A DNA stretch of 64,000 nt from DASUPK01 sp963736685. GTDB taxonomy: Bacteria; Actinomycetota; Thermoleophilia; Solirubrobacterales; 70-9. The notes under the pieces are model-generated. The model was not told the DNA's origin, made no database searches, and saw nothing but the letters and a program-made list of their open reading frames with translations. The position numbers and the translations under genes were made by a program. The stretch's first letter is position 1. Each line of letters opens with the position of its first letter. The stretch spans positions 1-64,000 of the forward strand of contig CAVTPZ010000014.1 in the NCBI GenBank assembly GCA_963736685.1. Direction: 5' to 3'. Positions 23,691 through 32,165 of this stretch are shown here, piece after piece.

Positions 23691-23725
23691 ACGGACTACT
23701 TCCGCAGCGGCCGGCCGGTCCCTGC

Positions 23726-24256
23726 CTAGAGCAGCTGCTTCAACAGGAGCAGTCCGATCAGCGACTTGGCGTCCTGGCAGCGCTCGATCGCGCTGTCGAG
23801 GTCGCCGAGAGGAATCTCGACCACCTCGATCCGCTCCTCCGGCGTGGGCTCGCCCTTCACGTCATAGAGCTCGGTGGCGAGGAAGAGCCAGACGCGCTCG
23901 TTGGCGAAGCCGGGGGTGGTGTAGAAGCTCTTCAGCTCCCGCCAGTCGCCGGCGGCCTTGCTGATCTCCTCGCCCAACTCCCGCTGAGCGCACTCGAGCG
24001 GCGTCTCCCCCTCGACGTCCAGCTTGCCCGCGGGCAGCTCCAGCAGGGCCGGCTCCTCGACCGCCTCCCGGGGCTGCTCGACCATGTAGAGAGTGCGACC
24101 GTCGTGGGGGATGACGCAGACGGCTCCGGGGTGGACCACCACCTGCCGCGTGGAGCGGCTGCCGTCCTCGTACTGGAAGGTCTCCATCCGCACGGAGGCG
24201 ATCGGGCCGCGATGGACGAGCTTCCCCCCCACCTTCTTCAGGCGCTCGTCGCTCAT
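23726..24256 (-). CDS. NUDIX hydrolase (ADP-ribose pyrophosphatase type)
   Basis: 176 residues. The Nudix box is GKLDVEGETPLECAQRELGEEISKAAG, with the LPAGKL lead-in typical of ADP-ribose pyrophosphatases. It hydrolyses nucleoside diphosphates linked to another moiety, cleaning up ADP-ribose. Its start overlaps the DUF3866 stop by four bases, and it precedes xerD by 35 bases. The nudix-xerD neighbourhood is conserved in actinobacteria. Confidence 0.9.
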   Translation of the reverse strand: MSDERLKKVGGKLVHRGPIASVRMETFQYEDGSRSTRQVVVHPGAVCVIPHDGRTLYMVEQPREAVEEPALLELPAGKLDVEGETPLECAQRELGEEISKAAGDWRELKSFYTTPGFANERVWLFLATELYDVKGEPTPEERIEVVEIPLGDLDSAIERCQDAKSLIGLLLLKQLL

Positions 24257-25266
24257 GCGGCGAGCTCCGCCACCGTCGCAGCCGCGAGCGCGTCCCCCGC
24301 GGCCAGGGCCGCCGCGAAGAAGAGCCGGTCCTCGCCGATCTCCCGGCCCATGTGGGTGGCCGAGAGGTCGCTCTCCGCGTACTCGTCGACAGGCGCCTGG
24401 CGCGGCAAGATCTCGTGGCGCTCCTCGCTCACACGGCGCAACTCATCTGCCGAGCCGTTGGGGGCCGGTACCCGGACCTCGCCCAGCAGCATTCGCAGCA
24501 CCGTCTCGGTGTGGTGGCTCAGTCCCCGGTGGCGCTCGCGCGGATCGCCGCTCGACATCCTCGGCGCGAGCAGGGTCTCGTGCCCCAGGGTCAGCGAGGC
24601 GTGAGCGGTGTCCAGGGCTGCCATGCCGCCATGTCCGAGCTCGGACCCCGAACCGGCGATGCCGGGGCCCGGTCCGGCGATCGCGGCATCCCAGCCGAGC
24701 GGCCCGGCGGCCGCCTGCAGGGCGCCGATCACCGTCAGCGCCTCCAGCTCGCCGCCATATGCGGCCCCCGCTGTCACGTGTTCGCAGAGCAGACCGCGAT
24801 TCCGCAACTCGGCGACGTCCTCCGACAGCGAGCCGGGCAGCCCTCCGCCGGTCGTCTGGACGTAGCCGACCCGGAGCCCGGGGGCTCCCCGCGCGGCGGC
24901 CCAGGCCGCTGGGGCGAGCTGTCCGTGGAGGGCGAGCACCAGCACGGGGATCTGCCGTTCGGGGGTTCCGGGCTCCCGGGCCTCGACCGGCTCCACTGGA
25001 TGCTGCAGCGAGGTGTAGTTCAGCTTCAGGGCAGCGGCCTCGTCGGCCCCAGGGTGATCGAGGCCGCGGGTCAGGTTCACGTGGACGACGTCGAATCCCC
25101 CCGAGCCCAGCCCGAGGTCCCGAGCCTCGGTGTTCAGGATCAGCTCGTCGCCCTTCCGGATCTCCCCGACGAGTGATTCGTCGGCCCAGGCCGCCCGCAC
25201 GTCGTCCCCGATCCGGACACGGAGCGGATCCACCTCCGTCGCGACTCCCCGCCGCAGCTTCAGCAC
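24253..25266 (-). CDS. DUF3866 family protein
   Basis: 337 residues beginning MLKLRRGVATEV. The sequence matches the DUF3866 pattern: an N-terminal beta domain (RIGDDVRAAWADESLVGEIRKGDELILNTEARDLGLGSGGFDVVHVNLTRGL), GYVQTTGGGLPGSLS, and the glycine-rich GPGPGIAGSGSELGHGGMAALD. Function unknown in the family. It sits between a peptidase gene (2 bases gap) and the nudix gene (4-base overlap), so it belongs to a translationally linked operon. Confidence 0.85.
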   Translation of the reverse strand: MLKLRRGVATEVDPLRVRIGDDVRAAWADESLVGEIRKGDELILNTEARDLGLGSGGFDVVHVNLTRGLDHPGADEAAALKLNYTSLQHPVEPVEAREPGTPERQIPVLVLALHGQLAPAAWAAARGAPGLRVGYVQTTGGGLPGSLSEDVAELRNRGLLCEHVTAGAAYGGELEALTVIGALQAAAGPLGWDAAIAGPGPGIAGSGSELGHGGMAALDTAHASLTLGHETLLAPRMSSGDPRERHRGLSHHTETVLRMLLGEVRVPAPNGSADELRRVSEERHEILPRQAPVDEYAESDLSATHMGREIGEDRLFFAAALAAGDALAAATVAELAA

Positions 25267-25268
25267 GT

Positions 25269-26405
25269 CTATACCCCGTCCGTCGTCACAGCGACCTTCG
25301 CGGCCTCATCGATAGCCGCCTCGCACACCGCGAACATGTCCACGATCGCGCCCTCCGTGACCGACTCCTGCGGCGTGTGGTTCGCCTCCGTGCCGTTGGC
25401 CAGCAGCACGGCCTCGTAGCCGGAGGCGACCAGGGCGTTCGCATCGCTCCCTCCCCCGGTGGCCACGAGCTCCGGCTCGTGACCGGTGCGCCTCAGTGCT
25501 TCGGAGGCGACTTGCACGGCGTCGGATCTGGGATCGAGTCGATAGCCCCGGAACATCTCGATCACCTGTGCGTCGACATCGCATCCCTGCTCACCCGCGG
25601 CCCAGGTGCACGCGTCGACCATCTCGCCGATCGTCGTCGCCGCCCGCTCGCCGTCGACGCTCCGGGCCTCGCCGAGGATCCGGCAATGTCCGGCGATGAC
25701 GTTGGAGGCCGTCCCGCCCTCGATCATTCCCACGTTCGCGGTGGTCTCCTCGTCGAGCCGGCCCAGCTTCATGCCGGCGACCGCAGCGGCCGCCGCCGCG
25801 ATCGCGCTGTGACCGTCCTCGGGGTTGATCCCGGCGTGCGCCTCCTGGCCGGTGAAGTCCGCGATCAGCCGCTTGTAGGTCGGCGCGGCGACGATCACCT
25901 CCCCGATCGGGGTCGCGTGATCGAGCACGTAGCCGAAGGGGGCGCGAAGGAGCGAGATATCGAGCTCCCTGGCGCCACGGAGCCCGTCCTCCTCGGCGAC
26001 GGTGAAGACGATCTCCAGGCCCAGCGGGCGCGGATTCGCCGCGTGCCGCGCCGCCAGCTCCATCAGCACCGTGACCGCCGCCTTGTTGTCGGCGCCGAGA
26101 ATCGTGTCGCCGCGCGTCGTGAATCGCCCGTTCTCGCGGACCACCTCGATCGGGCCGTCGTGGGGAACCGTGTCGAGATGGGCGAAGAACGAGAGCCAAC
26201 GCTCGCCGGTGCCCGGGATCCGCGCGATCAGGTTGCCGGCCGCGGCCTCGGCCGGAACCGCCGACTCATCCTCGGCGATGTCGACCCCGAGCCCCCGCAA
26301 CTCGTCCATGACGGCGTCGGCGACCTCCCGCTCCTGACCTGTGGGACTCGCGATCTCGCAGAGCTTCACGAAGCGGTCGAGCATGCGCTGGTCGTCCGGG
26401 GCCAC
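25269..26405 (-). CDS. M20-family (peptidase T-like) metallopeptidase
   Basis: 378 residues. A dinuclear zinc exopeptidase. Metal ligands are in FAHLDTVPHDG and GADNKAAVTVLMEL, the general base in TVAEEDGL, and a final histidine near the end in ANHTPQESVT. The dimerisation domain lies in the middle (GQEAHAGINPEDGHSAIAAAA). Members remove N-terminal residues from tripeptides or hydrolyse related amides; the specific substrate is open. It is followed at once by DUF3866. Confidence 0.88.
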   Translation of the reverse strand: MAPDDQRMLDRFVKLCEIASPTGQEREVADAVMDELRGLGVDIAEDESAVPAEAAAGNLIARIPGTGERWLSFFAHLDTVPHDGPIEVVRENGRFTTRGDTILGADNKAAVTVLMELAARHAANPRPLGLEIVFTVAEEDGLRGARELDISLLRAPFGYVLDHATPIGEVIVAAPTYKRLIADFTGQEAHAGINPEDGHSAIAAAAAAVAGMKLGRLDEETTANVGMIEGGTASNVIAGHCRILGEARSVDGERAATTIGEMVDACTWAAGEQGCDVDAQVIEMFRGYRLDPRSDAVQVASEALRRTGHEPELVATGGGSDANALVASGYEAVLLANGTEANHTPQESVTEGAIVDMFAVCEAAIDEAAKVAVTTDGV

Positions 26406-26464
26406 GAAAGCAACAGGCTATGCCGCGCCGGGCGCTCGCGTCACGCCGCTGATAGAAGAGGGTC

Positions 26465-26923
26465 ATGGCACGGCGACCGGTCCCGACGGAACAACCGAAG
26501 CCCACTCTCCGAAGCGGCGCGCCCTCCACCAAGTGGGAGGGCCGCCTCGAGATCATCATCGCGATCGCACTCGGCCTCGCCGCCATCGTCACCGCCGGCG
26601 CGGTCTTCCTCAATGAGCGCCAGGAACACAAGGCCGAGCTCGACTTTCACACAGCGACGCACACCCTCGTCCGGGCAGCCGCCACGGGGCTCACGAGCCC
26701 GGCCGGCCATGTGCTCGAAGCACGAGCGGAGCAGGCGAGCCGAAGCGCCGAGGACCACCAGGACAAGGCCGCCAATTACACGCTTGCCGAGGTGATCCTC
26801 GCGACGTCCCTGTTCCTCTTCGGCGTCGCCGGGATCAGCTCGCGCTGGCGAATCAAGATCGGGGCGCTCTGTACGGCGACCGGGGTCTTTCTGGTCGCGC
26901 TGGTGGTGCTGGCGACCGTCTAG
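26465..26923 (+). CDS. Membrane protein with two-part transmembrane layout
   Basis: 152 residues. A short basic N-terminal tail leads into a first transmembrane helix (about 27-50, LEIIIAIALGLAAIVTAGAVFL). A polar stretch of about 60 residues follows, then two more helices (about 100-120 and 128-150). It resembles DUF4337-type proteins in layout, but I cannot confirm it. It is divergent from the peptidase gene and converges with pyrG, overlapping by four bases; it splits the minus-strand operon into two halves. Confidence 0.65.
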   Translation: MARRPVPTEQPKPTLRSGAPSTKWEGRLEIIIAIALGLAAIVTAGAVFLNERQEHKAELDFHTATHTLVRAAATGLTSPAGHVLEARAEQASRSAEDHQDKAANYTLAEVILATSLFLFGVAGISSRWRIKIGALCTATGVFLVALVVLATV

Positions 26924-28614
26924 GAGCGACGGACGCTGACGTCCTCGGAGTCCTCGGCGGCCGCCTCCGCCTCCGCTGCGGGCTCGGCGATCGCCGGGCG
27001 CTCCGCTGCCCGCTTCGCCGCGGCGCCCACGAACTCTCGGAAGAGCGGCTCCGGCCGCGTCGGCCTGGAGTTGAACTCGGGGTGGAACTGGGAGGCGACG
27101 AAGAATGGATGCTCCGGCAGCTCGATTACCTCGACGAGGCGGTCGTCCGGAGAGGTCCCGCTCGCCACCAAGCCCTCCTCCTCCAGGCGCTTGCGGAGCA
27201 TGTTGTTGACCTCGTAGCGGTGGCGGTGGCGCTTGTAGATGACGGGCTCATCGAAGATTTCGCGCGCCTGGGTGTTCTCGTGGAGCTTCACCGGGTCGGC
27301 GCCGAGCCGCATCGTCCCGCCGAGATCCGAGACCTCCTTCTGCTCGGGCAGCAGGTCGACCACAGGGAAGGGGGTCTCCGGATCGAACTCGGCCGAGTTG
27401 GCGCCGTCCATCCCGCAGACGTTCCTCGCGAACTCCACGACCGCGATCTGCATCCCGAGGCAGATCCCCAGATAGGGGATGCCCTTCTCTCGGGCGATCC
27501 GGGCAGCCTCGACCTTGCCCTCGATCCCGCGCTCGCCGAAGCCGCCCGGGATCAGGATCCCGTCAACCTCCTCGAGCTGGGCCTCGTCTATGTCCTCCGC
27601 GGAGACGAGTTGGATGTCCACCTCCACCCCGTGCTGCCAGCCGCCGTGCGTGAGCGCCTCGATCACAGACTTGTAGGCGTCCTCGAGCTGGACGTACTTG
27701 CCGACCAGCGCGATCTTCACCTTTCGCTCGCGCGAGGCGTCGGCGCGCTTGATCAGCTCCTCCCACTCGGACAGGTCCGGGGTCTCGGACTCGATTCCGA
27801 AGTGGTCGAGGATCAGGTCATCGGCGCCCTCGGCCCGGAGCACGAGCGGCACCTTGTAGACGTTGTCGACGTCGCGGGCAGAGATCACCGCGTCCTCGGG
27901 AAGACTGGCGAAGAGGGCGATCTTCTTCCGGATCTCGCGATCCAGCCCCTGCTCGGAGCGGCAGAGCAGCGCATGGGGCTGGACGCCGATGCGACGCAGC
28001 TCATTGACCGAATGTTGCGTGGGCTTCGTCTTCATCTCACCGGCGTGGCCCACGTAGGGAACCAGCGTCAGGTGGATGAACATGCAGCGCTTCGGGCCCA
28101 TGTCGGTGTAGAGCTGGCGGATCGCCTCGAGGAACGGCAGCGACTCGATATCGCCGACGGTCCCGCCGATCTCGGTGATCACGAAGTCGACTGCCTGCGA
28201 CTCGGCCACGATCAGGATCCGGTTCTTGATCTCGTCGGTGATGTGGGGGATCACCTGGACGGTGGCGCCGAGGTAGTCGCCGCGGCGCTCGCGCCGGATG
28301 ACGCTGTTGTAGACGCCGCCCGCCGTGAAGTTGGAGGCGCGCGACGTGTTCTCGTCGGTGAAGCGCTCGTAGTGGCCCAGATCGAGATCGGTCTCTGCGC
28401 CGTCCTCGGTGACGAACACCTCCCCGTGCTGGAACGGGCTCATCGTCCCCGGGTCGACGTTGATGTAGGGATCGAGCTTCTGAAGCTGAACGCGGAAGCC
28501 GCGGGAGACGAGGAGGCGGCCGAGTGAGGCGGAGGCGATGCCCTTGCCGAGGGACGAGACGACACCGCCTGTCACGAAGAGAAATCGGGTGTCGCTGGGC
28601 TTCGGTTGGCTCAA
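26920..28614 (-). CDS. pyrG: CTP synthase
   Basis: 564 residues. Makes CTP from UTP, ATP and glutamine. The N-terminal synthetase domain begins FLFVTGGVVSSLGKGIASASLGRLL with the P-loop-like GKG. The C-terminal glutaminase domain has the nucleophile motif GICLGMQ (Cys385) and the oxyanion/His-Glu pair in FHPEF. The last 40 residues are an acidic tail. Its start overlaps the upstream membrane gene by four bases. Confidence 0.98.
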   Translation of the reverse strand: MSQPKPSDTRFLFVTGGVVSSLGKGIASASLGRLLVSRGFRVQLQKLDPYINVDPGTMSPFQHGEVFVTEDGAETDLDLGHYERFTDENTSRASNFTAGGVYNSVIRRERRGDYLGATVQVIPHITDEIKNRILIVAESQAVDFVITEIGGTVGDIESLPFLEAIRQLYTDMGPKRCMFIHLTLVPYVGHAGEMKTKPTQHSVNELRRIGVQPHALLCRSEQGLDREIRKKIALFASLPEDAVISARDVDNVYKVPLVLRAEGADDLILDHFGIESETPDLSEWEELIKRADASRERKVKIALVGKYVQLEDAYKSVIEALTHGGWQHGVEVDIQLVSAEDIDEAQLEEVDGILIPGGFGERGIEGKVEAARIAREKGIPYLGICLGMQIAVVEFARNVCGMDGANSAEFDPETPFPVVDLLPEQKEVSDLGGTMRLGADPVKLHENTQAREIFDEPVIYKRHRHRYEVNNMLRKRLEEEGLVASGTSPDDRLVEVIELPEHPFFVASQFHPEFNSRPTRPEPLFREFVGAAAKRAAERPAIAEPAAEAEAAAEDSEDVSVRRS

Positions 28615-29312
28615 TTGACTCTGCCGAGCGAGTCTAGTCGGTCGAACAGCGGAACCCGCTCGATTGCCGCGGCGATCGATCGAAACTCCCCATAGAGCGA
28701 GATCGCGATCAGCGCCACCAGCGCGATCGCCGTGCCGGTCGCATCGAGAGCGATGAGGAAGGCCACTCCGACCAGGGCGCCGATCAGGCTCGCTCCGCTG
28801 TCGCCGAGCATGGCCCTCTCGCGGAGCGTGAGCAGCGCCCCGGCCGCGGCCACGACCGCGAACGGCCAGACGGGCGCGAGCGGCGCCGCCGACCCGGCGA
28901 TGCCGCAGAGCACCGCCAGCGCCAGGGCGGCCGCCTTTTCAGCTCTTCCCGGTCGCAGGTCGATCAGGTTCGCCACGTGGGGAGCCAGGGACAGCACGCC
29001 CACACCGAGGAGATAGGGCGCGCCCTCGCCCGGAGCCGACCAGGCGGCCAGCGCGATCGTCCCGAGCGCCTTGAGCGCACCGGTCGTCGGCCGCCCGGCG
29101 GCCAGGGCCAGACCGTGACCTCGCATTCCGCGCGGCCCTCCCTCGCCGAGCAGATCGTCGACCAGGCCCAGGAGCGACACGCCGGCCACGTAGTCGACCC
29201 AGCGGCCGCCACCCACCCCAGCGAGCGCGCCCAGGATCAAACCTGCGGCGAGGATCGGGAGGCCGAGTGGATAGAGCACCGCCACCCCCCGGTAGTTGGG
29301 CCGCCGGGTCAA
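28611..29312 (-). CDS. MraY/WecA-like polytopic membrane protein
   Basis: 233 residues with about seven hydrophobic segments. Motifs recall polyprenyl-phosphate phosphosugar transferases: SLLGLVDDLL (compare the GLxDD of MraY/WecA), HVANLIDLRPGR and MLGDSGASLIGAL (compare the GDTGSL motif). It is shorter than the classic enzymes (about 320-360 residues) and lacks the first helices. In M. tuberculosis the same position between steA and pyrG is held by the outer-membrane-type protein Rv1698. Activity is uncertain. Overlaps steA and pyrG by four bases on either side. Confidence 0.7.
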   Translation of the reverse strand: MTRRPNYRGVAVLYPLGLPILAAGLILGALAGVGGGRWVDYVAGVSLLGLVDDLLGEGGPRGMRGHGLALAAGRPTTGALKALGTIALAAWSAPGEGAPYLLGVGVLSLAPHVANLIDLRPGRAEKAAALALAVLCGIAGSAAPLAPVWPFAVVAAAGALLTLRERAMLGDSGASLIGALVGVAFLIALDATGTAIALVALIAISLYGEFRSIAAAIERVPLFDRLDSLGRVN

Positions 29313-30325
29313 GCTGGCCGGGACGCGCCGGGGAGAAGCCGGCCGACGCCGCTTGCATCGACCAGCGCGTCCCCGACGAGCAGCCGAGCAAGGAACGTCG
29401 AGGACATCCCCGCCCTGCCCTTGCCCAGGTACTCGACCAGGGATTGCGGCGTGCCGACGCTCACCAGCAGCTCCGCCCCGTGCTCGTAGGCGATCAGCAG
29501 GGCGAGGTCCTGGCTCGTACCGGGGGCGGCGACGATCGAGTGCGGAACCCCGAGCGCCTCGAGGCGCGCGGTACCGGGTGCTCCCCCGCCCGGGTATCCC
29601 TGGACCACCAGCTCCGCCCCGCTCCGCAGGGCCGCCTCGCCCGCCGAGTCCATGTCGCCGACGATCAGATCGGGGGCAAGGCCCCGGTCGTGCAGGGCAT
29701 CGGCTCCGCCGTCCACGCCGATGAGCACGGGAGCGCGTCGATCGATGTAGCCGGCGAGAGCATCGAGGTCGCGGACATGGTCTCCGCCCCGGACGACGAT
29801 CAGGGCATCGCGGCCGCGAAAGCTCGTCCGCGGCTCCGGCAGCTCTCCGAGGGAGAGGAAGGCTTCAGCCTCGTCCCGCACGTGCTCGAGAGTGTTCTCG
29901 GCGAACTCCCGCAGGAGGTCGATGGAGCGCCCTCGCCCCTCCTCGAGCAGCGCGAGCAGCTCATCGGCGTCGAGTGGGGTGCCCTCCGCGACCACGGTGC
30001 CGGCCACGCGGATCTCCCCGCCTTCGATCTCGAGACGGTCGCCGTCGCGGACCCGACCGAGCAGCCCTGTGTCCGCATCGATCAGCGGGATCCCCGCACG
30101 CATCAGGATCAGCGGGCCGAGGTTGGGGTAGCTCCCATCGGCCGATGCGGAGGCGTTGACGACCGCGGCGGGGCTCGCGGCGATCAGCTCCTGCGCCGCG
30201 ACCCGGTCCAGGTTGGCATGGTCGATCAGCGCGATCTCGCCCGGCGCGAGCCGCCTGACCAGCTCCTTGGTCAGACGGCTGACCCGGGCGGTCCCGGTGA
30301 TGACGCTGGGAACGGCGATTGCCAT
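29309..30325 (-). CDS. steA: SteA-like cytokinetic ring protein
   Basis: 338 residues. Homologues associate with the divisome and cell-envelope remodelling in corynebacteria. The sequence contains the thiamin-pyrophosphokinase-like core (VLIGVDGGADALHDRGLAPDLIVGDMDSAGEAAL), residues about 215-255, with the Asp-rich site. A hydrophobic tail (about 300-338) may anchor it to the membrane. It lies 27 bases downstream of recN and overlaps the next gene, as in other actinobacteria. Confidence 0.88.
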   Translation of the reverse strand: MAIAVPSVITGTARVSRLTKELVRRLAPGEIALIDHANLDRVAAQELIAASPAAVVNASASADGSYPNLGPLILMRAGIPLIDADTGLLGRVRDGDRLEIEGGEIRVAGTVVAEGTPLDADELLALLEEGRGRSIDLLREFAENTLEHVRDEAEAFLSLGELPEPRTSFRGRDALIVVRGGDHVRDLDALAGYIDRRAPVLIGVDGGADALHDRGLAPDLIVGDMDSAGEAALRSGAELVVQGYPGGGAPGTARLEALGVPHSIVAAPGTSQDLALLIAYEHGAELLVSVGTPQSLVEYLGKGRAGMSSTFLARLLVGDALVDASGVGRLLPGASRPA

Positions 30326-30352
30326 CGGCAGAGCCTATGCAGCCCGGGGCAC

Positions 30353-32029
30353 TCAGGCTGCGCGAAGCAATTCGCGCGCGTGACGATCTGCTGCCTCATC
30401 GCCGTCGTCTCCGCCGAGCATCCGGACGATCTCCGCGACGAGGCCCTCGCCGTTCACCCTCTCGACGTGCGCCCTCGCCTGGCCTCCCTCCACGCTCTTC
30501 TCGATCCGGAAGTGGCTCTCCGCCATCGAAGCGACCTGCGGCAGATGGGTGATGCACAGCACCTGGCGCTCTTCCCCGAGACTCCGCAGCCGTTCGCCGA
30601 CCGCCTTCGCTGTGTTTCCACCGACCCCGGCGTCGATCTCGTCGAAGACGAAGGTGGCGGCACCGCCCCGCGCGCCCTGTCCGGCCAGGGCGAGCATCAC
30701 CCTGGAGAGCTCGCCGCCGGAGGCAGCGTCTCGAAGGGGCGAGACCGGCATCCCCGGATTGGTGGCGACCTGGAACGTCACCCGCTCCTGCCCCAGCACC
30801 CCAAAGCCCTCGGCGTGCGGCTCGAGGCTCACCTCCAGCTTCGCCCCGCCCATCGCGAGCTGGTCGAGCTCCGCGGCCACGCTCTTCTCCAGGCGCCGCG
30901 CGGCCTTCGCGCGCACCTCGCTGAGCCGGCCGCCGAGATCTGTGCGGTTTCGCTGGGCCTTCGTGAGATCGGCTTCGAGACGGTCCGTCGCCTCGTCCGC
31001 CCCCTCGATCGTCTCGATCTCGGTGCGGCAATGCTCGGCGTGCGCGAGAATCGACTCGATCGTGCCCCCGTGCTTGCGCTTCAGCCGGTCGAATGCCTCA
31101 AGCCGCTCCTCGACCTGCTCGAGGCGGCCCGGCTCCGCCTCGATCCGCTCGGCGTATCCGCGCAGCTCCACCGCCAGCTCCTGGGCCTCGACTCGGAGCC
31201 CACGCGCGGTCTCCGCGAGCCTGTCGAGCTCGACATCCACCCCGTCCTGCCCTGCGAGCGCGGACTCCGCGGTCCCCATCGCCTCGGTGGCGCCACCATC
31301 ACCGTCGCCGGTCACCGCGGCGAGTGCCTCGGCAGCTGCCGTCCGCAGCGACTCGGCGTGCCGCAGGCGTTCCCGCTCGGAAGCGAGCTCCGCCTCTTCC
31401 GCCGGGTCAGGCTTCGCGGCCTCGATCTCCTCCAGCTCGAAGCGCAGGATGTCGAGGTCGCGCTCGCGGGCACCCTCCCGCTCCCGGATTCGAGCCAGCT
31501 CCCGCTCGACCCGAACCACCTCGGCGTGCGCCTCCCGATAGGCCCGGCGCCGCTCCAGGTGCTCCTCGCCGGCGAAGCCGTCCAGCGTCTCGAGCTGCGC
31601 CCCGGCCAGCGTCAGCTTGCGGTGCTCGTGCTGCCCGTAGAAGGCGAGCAGCCGCGAGCCCAGGGCCTGCAGCTCGGGCGCGGATGCGGAGCGGCCTGCG
31701 AGAAACGCGCTCGTCCGCCCGCTCGCCGACACTCGCCGCCCGATGGCCACCTCGGTCACTCCATCCGGCAGCCGCTCCGCGATCTCGGCCAACTCCGGGT
31801 CGTCGAGCAGCCCAGCCGGAACCTCGAACACCCCCTCGACGTAGGCCTCGGTCGCCCCCGGCCGGACGATGTGCGAGCGCGCCTTGCCGCCCATCAGCAG
31901 ATCGAAGGAGTGGGCCAGGATCGTCTTGCCCGCTCCCGTCTCGCCGGTGATCGCGTTCAGTCCCGGCCCGAGCCGCAGCTCGGCGCGCTCGATCAGAAGC
32001 AGGTTCTCGATCCGGAGCTCTAGAAGCAT
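30353..32029 (-). CDS. recN: DNA repair protein RecN
   Basis: 558 residues, SMC-like ATPase for double-strand-break repair. Walker A GETGAGKT is at residues 29-36. A long coiled-coil arm (about 150-360, Glu/Arg/Leu rich) follows, and the C-terminal half has the ABC signature LSRVMLAL and Walker B TFVFDEIDAGVGG. Upstream on the same strand one expects nadK and tlyA; here they are 8.7 kb away. Confidence 0.96.
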   Translation of the reverse strand: MLLELRIENLLLIERAELRLGPGLNAITGETGAGKTILAHSFDLLMGGKARSHIVRPGATEAYVEGVFEVPAGLLDDPELAEIAERLPDGVTEVAIGRRVSASGRTSAFLAGRSASAPELQALGSRLLAFYGQHEHRKLTLAGAQLETLDGFAGEEHLERRRAYREAHAEVVRVERELARIREREGARERDLDILRFELEEIEAAKPDPAEEAELASERERLRHAESLRTAAAEALAAVTGDGDGGATEAMGTAESALAGQDGVDVELDRLAETARGLRVEAQELAVELRGYAERIEAEPGRLEQVEERLEAFDRLKRKHGGTIESILAHAEHCRTEIETIEGADEATDRLEADLTKAQRNRTDLGGRLSEVRAKAARRLEKSVAAELDQLAMGGAKLEVSLEPHAEGFGVLGQERVTFQVATNPGMPVSPLRDAASGGELSRVMLALAGQGARGGAATFVFDEIDAGVGGNTAKAVGERLRSLGEERQVLCITHLPQVASMAESHFRIEKSVEGGQARAHVERVNGEGLVAEIVRMLGGDDGDEAADRHARELLRAA

Positions 32030-32070
32030 CGCCCCTCGTTCTAACGCTGCCCTCCGACGGATTCTTCCCC

Positions 32071-32109
32071 GGCTTCGCCATCAGACCGCGTCCACAAGCG
32101 GCCGCCCCC
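32071..32109 (+). repeat. 39-bp direct repeat flanking the MFS gene, copy A
   Basis: Begins GGCTTCGCCATCAGACCGCG and ends GCGGCCGCCCCC. Three mismatches to 33726-33764, on the other side of the exporter gene. Confidence 0.75.
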
Positions 32110-32165
32110 ACATAAGTCGCTGCGGGCTTCGCCCTCCGCTCCAAAATGGAGCGGCCTGGTGGCCG

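Noticed and set aside
24093..26795. 900-codon open frame on the plus strand
   Set aside because: It is the complement of DUF3866 and the M20 peptidase, both with clear motifs. No domain in the long frame.
29267..32023. 918-codon open frame on the plus strand
   Set aside because: Antisense to steA and recN, whose Walker motifs are certain.
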